The translations under genes were made by a program, and so were the position numbers. The notes under the pieces are model-generated. The model did not search any database and had not been told where the DNA came from. It saw nothing but the letters and a program-made list of their open reading frames with translations. This document shows positions 56,501 to 64,000 of a stretch of DNA of 64,000 nucleotides, in pieces (the first letter of the stretch is position 1; every line of letters begins with the position of its first letter). This DNA is from Tribonema minus (taxonomy: Eukaryota > Sar > Xanthophyceae > Tribonematales > Tribonemataceae): the NCBI GenBank assembly GCA_017506865.1, contig JAFCMP010000541.1, forward strand, positions 124,001-188,000, given 5' to 3'.

Positions 56501-59500
56501 GTCGCGCTGCTCCCTGTTGCTCACGGTTTTAGTTGTGGCGGGGGTACGTGGTGCTCATACCACTCACGTCGTGGTGATGTTGAAGAATAGCTGCTGCCAT
56601 CACTCGCGTCGTACCACTCACAGCATGGCCGCCAGCAGAGTGACGGCGTGTCGACTTGGAGCCGGGTGTTTCCATGTTCGTCCTCGACCGTGTCATGCGG
56701 GCATGAAGGCAGCAGCGCTCCACACGATAGCGTCCCGGTACCAGCGCGCCGCTCTCATGCAATCAGGTGGCGAGAGCACTTCAGAGGGGTATACGACCGG
56801 TCCATGCTCACTGCTGAGGAATAATAGGGTTGTCACTGAGGTCAGCGGCGCGACGCCGATGAGGCATTCACATTCAGCCCTCTCTGCACATCCCTCGTGG
56901 ATCATCCACACACTGAATACGCGCATGCGAACGCACTCTGTGGGCGCGTTTCGCGCTGCCAACTCTAACCCTAACCCTGCCCCTCACCTTATCGTCAACG
57001 CTGTGCGCGTGCAGGCCCAACGAGAGCGTCGCGTTTGCGGTGGCGTCGACAACGGAGCGCGTGCTGCGCCTCACGCTGTACAAGCGCGAGGCGGAGGTCG
57101 CCAGCGTCGCGCTGCGCGTCAGGTGAGTTGTTGAACTTGAGATTTTGCTGAAAAATTGAGATTCCCTGAAGTTGAGATTTGCAGTCGGAAGCTTGAAGCC
57201 GGCGTGCGATTTTTTCCTAGGTCCGCATGCTGCCTGACGTGTGAACCCTTCTGTGCTCCGTCCTACTGTGGTACGCCTTCCCTGCTTCGTCCTACTGCAT
57301 TACAGTGTGTGTGCAATGAGAGGTCTGGCTCAGTGAACGCTCCGTTGTGTGCTGCGCTGGCGATCTGCTGGGACCCCGTTTCACTTGCTGAGCAAGGGCT
57401 GATGCGCTGCGATGTCGCGACCGCATATACTCCAATACAGAAATGTCTAGATCCATTTCTGGGTCTGTGTGGAGTGCGGGTGCGTTGGCCTGCTCGCCGA
57501 CCCATTTCAGCTGCCCTGGCCGTCCGCTTGCCATCCGCTGCCAAACACGGCCAGGTGACGAATGTGCTCACAGAATCTGCACGAGGCCCCACGGCATGCA
57601 GTTCAAACCTTTCTTTGTCGAAAGCCATGCACCAAGACCAAGACATGCATTGCACTTGTGTCGACAACACCTGGTGTCGTACAGGCACCATGACCCGTGC
57701 ATGGCACTTGCGTAGACAACACCTAGGTACCAAGACCGGTGCATGTCACTTGTGTCGACAACACGTAGAGTAGACGCACAGGACATGACCGCTGCACAAA
57801 GATTAGGGTTAGTGTTAGACTGCTACTGCAGCGTACTCAGCCCTGAGGCCTGCACGCGTCCTGCCCTTCTCGCGTCCACCCCCCCCTCCCCCCCTCTTGC
57901 GAAGCGTACTCTGTGCTGAACAAATACTTCAGAAGTATAATTATTCGTGTAAATGAACGCCGCATAATTACTGAGCATTGCTGAACCGAGCACTGCTGCT
58001 GAAAGTGCTGAGCGTTGCTGGGCTGTGCGCTTCGCAGGGCCGGCGCAACTCCCACCACCTTTTGGGAAGTTTTCACACCTACTTGATGTTTTTTGTCGTT
58101 GTCTGGCTGCGAAACACACAGGGCAGCGCCGCTGCAGAATGCTTCTGCCGCTGAGCAAACCCCTAATGTTGCTGAGCTGAACATTGCTGCCTGACACATT
58201 GCTGAGCACTGCTGAATGTTGCGGCCCGCGCTCCTGCACAGAATTGGCGCAATCTCCACCACCTTTGAAAAGTTTTCACACCTACTTGATGTCTTTTGTC
58301 GCTGTCAGGCTGTCTGAATGTGCCAACAAAACCATACTTTAAAGTATGTGTTGTTAAACAACAAAAGCGCTGAACATTGCTGAACACCGGTAAGCTGAGC
58401 ACTGCTGACATTGGCGAGCATTGCTGGGCTGCGCGCTGCGCAGGGCCGGCGTGACCCCGCCCACGTTTCGCCTGCTGCCGCTGAGCAACCCCCTGGCGGA
58501 GGGCGTGCTGCGTGCGACGCACACTTGCGACGCGCGTATTGTGTGTTTACAAAACCATACTTGTTTTGACAAAAGCGCGCTGAAAAATGCTGAGCATTGC
58601 TGAGCTGAGCACTGCTGACATTGCTGAGCATTGCTGGGCTGTGCGCTGCGCAGGGCCGGCGTGACCCCGACCTCGTTTCGGCTGCTGCCGCTGAGCAACC
58701 CCCTGGCAGAGGGCGTGCTGCGTGCGACGCTGTACGATACAACAGGCACGCCGCTGGCAGAGAGGCTCGTCTTCAGGGAGCCCGCGCACAGGTGAGCGAG
58801 AACAAGTTCAAGATCAACTTCAAACTTGAAGTTCAATTTGGGTATTTCTGTGCGACGCCGCCACAAAAGCGCCGCTGGCAGAGATGCTTATCGTCAAGGA
58901 GCCTGCGCACAGGTGAGCGAGGGCAAGTTCATTGAGTGCTGACGTCCTTGAGATCAACTTCAAACTTTAAATTTGATTTGCGTATTTCTGTACGATGCGG
59001 CAACGGGCGCGCCGCTGGCAGAGAGCCTCGTTTTCAAAGCCCGCGCACAGGTGAGCACGTGTGCGTGTTTGAGCGCTGATTGGGTTGAACTTCAAATTGG
59101 AAGATCGATGAGACGCACGATGACGGCACGGGTGCGCCGCTGGCAGATAGGCTCGTCGTCAGGGCGTTCGCGCACAGGTTAGGCTGAGCACATTCATCGC
59201 CCAACATGTATTATTCATTTATTTTTGTTGTTCAGCAACATGTCTGCTTGCGCTCACAGCCTCCCCACCCCCCCTCTCAGGCTGTCGGTGGCCCTGGTGC
59301 TGAGCGATGCCACCGATGTCGGCGCTCCGCACGAGCCGCGCTTCGCGCCCGGCAAGCGCGTGCGTCTCACCGCGCGCGTCTCGCACGCCGCCACGGGCGC
59401 GCCGGCGGCAGGCGCGTCCGTGGGGTTCGCCGTTACGGACGTCCGCAGCGCTCAGCAGGTGCCAGCGCGGCGCCTGCCGCCACGCCTGCCCGCCATGGCC

Positions 59501-62500
59501 CTCCTCGAGACAGGCGAGTGGACTGTTGAACTAGTGTTTTGAAGTATGTGGTTGAAGTAGTGGTTGAAGTAGTGCCAGGGGGCCTTGCCGCTGAGAGTGA
59601 GAGAACTGTTGAAGTAGTGTTTGAAGTAGTGCAAGGGCGCCTGCCGCCGCGCCTGCCCGCCATTGCCCTCCTCGAGACAGGTGAGCGGACTGTTGCATTG
59701 TTTGAAGTAGTGGTTGAAGTAGAAGGGGGCGTGCCGCCGTGCCTGGCAGGCGTGGCCCTCCTCGATACAGGCGAGCGAGATATTGAAGTATAAGTTGAAG
59801 TACGTGGTTGAAGTGGTTCAAGGGCGGCTGGCAGGCGTGGCCCTCCTTGAGACAGTCGAGCGACCTGTTGAAGTAATGTTTGAAGTACGTGGTTGAAGTG
59901 GTGCAATGGGGCCTGCCGAGCCGCAGTCGAGTCGCAAAGTGCGGTTGACGCTATGAAAACACGAGCTCAGGTAGGGGCAGGTACCGATGGTGGAAATGGT
60001 CTGTACTTAACCTAGCCGTGACGTCTGCAGATGCATGCGCTCAGAAAAGCTGTCGCGCCTGCCTGGCGGGGCCCTCCTTGAGACAGGCGCGCAAACTGTT
60101 GAAGCACATTTTCAGCTATGCAAGTGTGCGTTGCCGCTAGCTGTCCATGACGCGACAATGCTGCGATATGGACACTGGATACTGAATCATGCTGCTTACA
60201 GCCTTCAGCTCGTCACCTCCTGAGACCATTGCTCGAGGTCATGGAGAGCGCTTCAGACCATGCACCAACGGCATGTATTCATGTCCATGACAGGCGTGCA
60301 GTGCGCAGGCGCCTCTGTCCCTGTCAATCGATTGTGATCCTTTGCATGGCAGAAAGGCAGGTAGGTATATATCTTGCACATGTCAATGGTCACTGCAAGA
60401 GCACACTAATAAGTACTCGACTACAACCACCGGGAGAAGCGCAATGCAGCCACATCTGCTGCGACTGGCAGCCAGCCCGTCTCTCGGTTTTATCGTGCTT
60501 GAGCTGACAGCGCTGACAGTCACGCTCATGCAATGCCCTGCGCCAATGCCCTGCGCCTCTAGACATTTGTTTTTCACAAGTCCCTCCCCCCCCTACATGT
60601 ACTGTTTAAACAATGACATCAGAGGTCGAGCAGCTCTTGGATGCTGGTGCATACCTACCCTGGGAAAGTTCCGCGGACGAGACCGGCGCCGGTGCCGAGA
60701 CCGTTCCTCGGGAACAGGCGCTGGACCTCCTGCTGGGCACGCAGGGGTGGCGCCGCTTTGTCTACAGCGGAGATTTGTTGAAGTATCTGGAAGATGGCGT
60801 GGAGGCGGAAGATGTCACGGCTCAGCAGGATGCGCTGAGGCAGCAACGCGAGGTGATCTACAGTAAAACTAGTTTTTTTTCATTGCTTGTTGCAGCCATT
60901 TTCAGTGGTACTTCTGAAGTATGAGATTTGTTGACGTATCCGGAAGGTGGCGTGGAGGCGGAGGGTGTCACGGCTCAGCAGGATGCGCTTAGGCAGCGAC
61001 GGGAGGTGATGTAAAAATTGCAATTTTTGGCTTCTTACGGCTATTTTTAGTGGTATGAGATTTGTTGAAGTATCCGGAAGTTGGCGTGGAGGCGGAAGAT
61101 GTCACGGCTCAGCAGGATGCGCTCAGGCAGCGACGCGAGGTAATAAAAAAATTGTCATGTTCTCTTGCTTCTTGTAGCTATTTTTAGTTGTATCGGTTCT
61201 ATTGTAGAACGAGACAAGCCCTTTGAACTCTATTTATAAAGCAAATTATACGGCCACTTCTTTAGATGTTCATTCACTGTTGCTTTTTGTAGCTATTTCC
61301 AGTGGTATCGCTTCTATTGCAGAACAACATACACCTGTAGAGTTCTGTAGAGCGAAGTATACGGCCACATTTCAGGTGCTCCTGTTTGGGATGACGGCGG
61401 CACGCTCGCGGGTGGTAGGTGCCCCTAACCCTAACCCTAACCCTAATGAGCGCATGCGGTTTAGCGTGCTGCCCGTTGCGTAGCCCTGCCCCTGCTACAT
61501 TTCCGCTTCGCAGGCACAGGCGGCTCTGCCGTCAGCGAAATGACCCACCGGCGGAGGAGGAACTGAGCACTGCATCCGTGCGCGGCCTGCTGCAATTTGC
61601 GCAGCAGCACTGCCGCCCTCGCTGCGTGCCGTTCCACTGCATGTCTCCCCCCTGTGTGCCGCTCCACTGCGCCCCCGCAGACGAAGTAAGAACTTCAAGA
61701 CCCTGTCGCCGTCTGCAGCGTGCTGTGCGCGCAGCGCTCCCGACGCTCAAACCTGCCCCCCAAGAATGCGATGCGTGCGCTTGCAGGCGCTGCCAGAAGA
61801 TAGGTATTGCATCAGCTGGGTCGTTCGTGCGCCGTGACCTCAGTGCTCACATCTGGGCAGAAGCCCCCCCCCCCCCCCCCCCCTGTGTGCGCAAGCTCAC
61901 TCCCCCCCCCCTCCTGTGTGTGTGGTGGCAATGCTCCGCAGGCCCTGCTGGGGGTGGGCGCGCACCCCTCCGGGCGCGTCGAAAGGGGCTGGTCGAGCTC
62001 GTGGATGACGCCAGACGACACCCCGCCCGCCGCGAATGAGACGGCGGTGAGTGCAGCAGTGCTCAGCATTGCGTCATGCTTGCGCGCGGTGTTGTCGAAA
62101 AGAGTGCCTTGTGGCTTCCTGAAGGGGACAAGTAGTGGCGTTATGTAGCGGACGGGTGGAGAAGGTGAGAGCCGCAGTGCTCCACCGCTGTTCACCCTCA
62201 TGCGAGCGTTTTAGATATGTAAAGACCTGAAGGTGCTGACTTGATAGCGCCATGTTGATTGCGTGTTGGCATTCTGCCCACACCATGTTGAAGTATCATG
62301 TTGAAGTCTCAGGCATCAGGCCCCTGCCCCTTACCTACATGCCCGTCAGCCTCAGCGCTCAGCATGTCGTGTTTATGGCAATATCAGTGAACCTGATAAC
62401 GACCCTGGCTCCGTCAGTGCAAGCTCAAGCGTCGGAATCTTGCAACCCCGACCGCAGCCCTGACATCAGGCTCGGAGACTGCCCTTGGTTACGCATTAAT

Positions 62501-63601
62501 TTTGGATGCTGATCCATTCATCAGGTGCTGCAGCGCAGCGTCCTCGCTGCTGAGCCGTACTTCGAAGTATACTTTAAGTCTTCAACTTGCGCTTGCAGCG
62601 TATGACCGCATTCAACCCTCAAACCACGCTGACGCTCCTCGCGCCGCTGCCACGGCGGAGCGGCGGCGCGCTTGCCGTTGTTAGCATGCCACTGACAGCG
62701 CCACGTCCTCTCCCTTCGCGTCGCCACTTCGAGCCTCGCACCGCGCGCGTCGTACTGATCAATCACCTGGCACCGCAGCGCCACGGTGAGCTTTGAAGCG
62801 CCGCTCGCTGTGCGCGAGTCGCGCGGCAACGGCTGGCAGCAGCGGCGGCAACTGCTGCTGCGTGATGGCAGCTGCGCCGCCCTGTCACCCCTGCTCTCGC
62901 GCTTATGTACACACCAAAGCTGAGCACTGACCTCGTCCGCGACGCTGCGCGCAGGACGCGGTCATGGCCGGGGGCTACGGCGGCGCCGCCGCCGCCGCCG
63001 CGCGCGCGTGCCGCCGCCGCCGCCGGCGCTGGACCTCGAACAGCTGAGCGCTGCCCTGCTGGACGCGCCGCCGCTACCCGTCTCCGTGTACAGCTCGAGC
63101 ACGAGCTCGTCGCTCGCGCTGAGCGGTTTCGGGGGCCAAGTCGTCTGCGGCCCCAACGGCTGCCCCGAGGGCGTAACGTCAACGCACAACGAGGACGCCT
63201 GGTACTACTCAGACGACAACTGGTTGGTTCACAAGCGCCCGGGGGCGGTGCCGTACGCGGAGGCGGCGGCGGCAGCGGCGGAGTCTGCAGGCGGTGGCGG
63301 CGACAGCGGCGAGGGGGAGGAGGAGGGGGGTGAGGCAGCGCTCAGCGCAGCGCCGCCGTCCTCATCAGCGGCGCTGCTGCTGTCGTCGCCGTCGGCCGGG
63401 GTTTCCGGCGCGGAGGGGGACGGCAGCGCTGCCGCGGTTGAGGGGGGTGACGCGGGGCCGACGCCGTGGGACTCTAGGATGGACGCGGAGCAGGCCGTGC
63501 GGCGGCGGCGGTCGCGCTTCCACGGCGACCTGGAGACGGACGTGCCGGCGTGGCGCGCCTTCGCGCAGTGGAACTACAGGCGCATGTACGCGCACACGCA
63601 G
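44568..63601 (+). CDS. Alpha-2-macroglobulin-like (MG2-domain) membrane-anchored protein, 3' partial
   Basis: Exons: 44568-44749, 47059-47149, 49799-49902, 51093-51244, 52136-52206, 52742-52936, 53723-53874, 54697-54907, 55985-56085, 57015-57122, 58654-58791, 59281-59513, 60623-60852, 61376-61414, 61536-61685, 61942-62046, 62599-62785, 62955-63601. About 1030 residues, all junctions in phase; exons from 61376 to 62785 are less certain. Residues about 14-36 (AVMWILCGGMIACLCATFFV) form a signal anchor. DKAVYRPGDTLFARAVLLDV is a classic MG2 start, followed by LPAGEYKLRI, VYPEGGDLVAG and HEGRGVSMLFTP. The segment FAPGKRVRLTARVSHAATG to GFAVTD resembles the bait-region domain, and LLLGTQGWRRF is typical of bacterial-type family members. 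The last exon is Gly/Ala/Ser-rich and ends RRMYAHTQ, just before the expected thioester-domain part, which lies outside the window. A protease-trap or surface role is inferred. The donor at 59514 is GC. Confidence 0.85.
44750..47058 (+). other. First intron of the macroglobulin-like gene
   Basis: It holds a degenerate periodic stretch at about 46250-47000 with repeated CATGCCT.CA, GCGTC..CG and GCGCCGTGCGC segments, and an upstream echo of the exon-2 acceptor near 46905 (GCTGCCCCGGCAGCGTCTCC then GCGGCCTCCA). A CTAACCCTAATCCTAA tract lies at 46868-46885. Confidence 0.6.
47096..48190 (+). repeat. Tandem array of seven exon-end units of about 180 bp
   Basis: The end of exon 47059-47149 (TACGCGCGCTACTCCAAGATGC to CTCGACAAG) with its GTGCGCTGAGCGCTG donor side and an intron segment containing TTAGGGTTAGGG is repeated about every 165-180 bases: ends near 47149, 47323, 47494, 47669, 47838, 48006 and 48180. 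Only the first copy has the exon start. The copies differ by a few bases each. Confidence 0.93.
48191..48985 (+). repeat. Telomere-type tracts in both orientations
   Basis: TTAGGG-type tracts at about 48234-48297, 48597-48616 and 48938-48976, and CCCTAA-type tracts at about 48713-48792, all interrupted by unique sequence. They lie in the intron between exons 47149 and 49799. Confidence 0.8.
48985..49595 (+). repeat. Degenerate minisatellite of 50-115 bp units
   Basis: Repeats of GTGAGCGTCAGCGCATGTGC followed by ACTGCTGCCATGCT and GGATTATGCTGTAGC. Two near-identical 114-base units lie at about 49030-49255, and looser copies continue to 49590 and again at 49735. Confidence 0.85.
49289..49405 (+). 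repeat. Dispersed repeat family A, copy 2
   Basis: It begins ATTGGCTCGTGGCCAATGAC, contains CTGCAGCAGCGGCGACTACGG and GGCACTTGCGGCCAACC, and ends TTTGATTCGTTTCCATGA, paralleling 22283-22405. Confidence 0.8.
49626..49725 (+). repeat. Upstream echo of the MG2 exon fused to telomere repeats
   Basis: CGCAGGCCGTCTACCGCCCC and the following 40 bases match the exon at 49799, but after GGACGTCC the copy breaks and runs within about 15 bases into GTTAGGGTTAGGGTTAGGAT. It keeps the acceptor side only. Confidence 0.85.
49990..50250 (+). repeat. Tandem duplication of about 160 bp
   Basis: Two copies of a unit with CTGTCTGTGAC.TGCCG, a TTGAAGTACA block, CAACCCACACCCT, GGTTTG.A.CATGGCTTCT and GCGCTGCGCCTTGGCGCGTGCC-like sequence downstream of the exon ending at 49902. 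Confidence 0.7.
50351..50405 (+). repeat. Dispersed repeat family B, copy 2
   Basis: TTAGATTCTGGTAGCAAGCT through GGGCTTTTCGCGCCCTGAT, matching 30362-30415. Confidence 0.7.
52454..52538 (+). repeat. Dispersed repeat family A, copy 3
   Basis: TTGGACTCGTGGCCACTTGC, GCAGTGGCGACCACGG and GGCTAACCACACCTTGTCAC match the first 85 bases of the copy at 22283. Confidence 0.75.
53015..53510 (+). repeat. Two echoes of the 52742-52936 exon
   Basis: At 53020-53062 and 53463-53512 a GCAGCGCTCGGC..(G)ACGTAACTGTCG-like block from the middle or end of the exon recurs, in a spacer with no other similarity. Both are downstream of the exon. Confidence 0.6.
53635..53672 (+). repeat. CCCTAA tract before an acceptor
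   Basis: CTAACCCTGACCCTAACTCT then AACCCTACCCC lies about 60-85 bases before the acceptor of the exon at 53723. Comparable tracts lie before acceptors at 57015 (56965-56985) and 61536 (61422-61447). Confidence 0.85.
55838..55935 (+). repeat. Upstream echo of the 55985-56085 exon
   Basis: A roughly 120-base unit (TCAACAAGTGTGACTCAGAG, CACATCTGCAG and about 60 exon bases to GATGTGAAG) is directly followed by the second unit that leads into the intact exon. Confidence 0.92.
58000..58545 (+). repeat. Upstream echoes of the 58654-58791 exon
   Basis: A long copy at 58434-58530 carries the acceptor GCGCAG, GGCCGGCGTGACCCC and about 80 exon bases. Shorter copies lie near 58035 and 58236 (GCGCAACTCCCACCACCTTT). 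All lack the exon end; the spacers are GCTGAGCATTGCTG-like repeats. Confidence 0.88.
58845..59180 (+). repeat. Three downstream echoes of the 58654-58791 exon end
   Basis: GCGCCGCTGGCAGAGA through CGCGCACAGGTGAG recurs at about 58870-58917, 59009-59053 and 59133-59180. The spacers contain AACTTCAAACTT-type sequence. None has the exon start. Confidence 0.9.
59530..60100 (+). repeat. Four downstream echoes of the 59281-59513 exon end
   Basis: The block GCCTGCCGCC.CGCCTG..CGCC to GGCCCTCCTCGAGACAG recurs ending near 59680, 59769, 59853 and 60088, each followed by a GTGAGC-, GCGAGC- or GCGCGC-like site. The spacers are dense in GGTTGAAGTAGTG. Confidence 0.9.
60925..61145 (+). repeat. Two downstream echoes of the 60623-60852 exon end
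   Basis: TGGCGTGGAGGCGGA.G.TGT to CAGCGACG.GAGGT recurs at about 60947-61008 and 61083-61142, each preceded by TTGTTGA.GTATCCGGAAG. Only the last about 80 exon bases are copied. Confidence 0.92.
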
Positions 63602-64000
63602 GTGCGCGCGGGGGGGGGGGGGGGGGGGGGGGGCTTTGTGCCTGGTCAGGCCGACCGGGCCGCAAGCACCTAGCTTATGTACTGTAGAGCAGGTGAAGGA
63701 TGGCGAGGGTTTGTAGCAGCGGCTGCAGCGGCGGTGACGGGGGGCGGCGATCTCGGCAACAGTCGCGGCAATGGTGGCGGGGGGCTGGCGGCGGACGCGC
63801 TGTGGCGGTTTTAACAGCAGTGTAACAGGCGCGCGTGTGTGCTCGTTTGCGTGCTCGTTATGCACGTGCAACTGCCACAGGGGGGATGCTCCTGCCAAGG
63901 CTGTCGTTCGTTGCCCCGTAACCGCACATCTGGGGGTCGCTCTCACCCGGAGCTGGCACCGCAAGGACGGTGCTGTGTTGCATACTCCACATGATGTTTT
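63602..64000 (+). other. Start of the next macroglobulin intron, with a long G run
   Basis: The GTGCGCGC donor is followed by a G-only run of about 24 bases (63610-63633). The rest to the window end shows no exon; the conserved thioester-domain part of the family is not present here. Confidence 0.55.

Noticed and set aside
62521..62829. Minus-strand frame over the GC-rich stretch before the last exon
   Set aside because: The plus-strand exon 62599-62785 joins both neighbours in phase; the minus frame is probably its shadow.

Overview
This window is eukaryotic nuclear DNA from what looks like a unicellular alga with a complex (secondary, red-lineage) plastid. A haptophyte is my best guess; a stramenopile or dinoflagellate is possible. 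The reasons are: spliced genes with many short GC-rich exons in long introns, GT-AG plus some GC-AG introns, vertebrate-type telomere repeats (TTAGGG/CCCTAA) scattered through introns, and a thylakoid-lumen protein whose leader has an ER signal, a Phe-started transit segment and a twin-arginine lumen signal. TAA, TAG and TGA are treated as stops.

Layout. (1) 925-19007, plus strand: the 3' part of a large gene encoding a HAM1/BPI-like (TULIP-type) lipid-binding domain followed by four PDZ-like modules. (2) 19740-25371, minus strand: a complete five-exon thylakoid-lumen cyclophilin, with a Tc1/mariner-type MITE in its last intron. (3) 26360-33897, minus strand: a complete eight-exon tropinone-reductase-like short-chain dehydrogenase with an N-terminal signal sequence. 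(4) 34911-36155, minus strand: a single-exon type II membrane glycosyltransferase of family 8. (5) 36156-43478: a gene-poor stretch holding a non-autonomous LTR retrotransposon (41661-43300) with only a decayed gag. (6) 43479-43902, plus strand: the last exons of an unrecognised gene. (7) 44568 to beyond the window end, plus strand: an alpha-2-macroglobulin-like (MG2-domain) membrane-anchored protein with at least 18 exons in the window. Exon chains were built by hand from splice sites, reading phase and family conservation. In genes 2, 3 and 7 every junction keeps phase. Gene 1 has one break, at a G11 run.

The genes are not an operon or an obvious pathway. The striking property of the window is the introns. 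Next to many exons lie ladders of diverged partial exon copies ('exon echoes'). Echoes upstream of an exon keep the acceptor and the 5' part of the exon and lose the rest. Echoes downstream keep the 3' part and the donor and lose the start. This holds in genes on both strands. The spacers between echoes are rich in the short motif TTGAAGT/ACTTCAA, and many introns carry telomere-type repeats, often with the CCCTAA strand as sense shortly before the acceptor. I regard this as the most likely undescribed phenomenon here: introns growing by repeated tandem duplication across exon-intron junctions.
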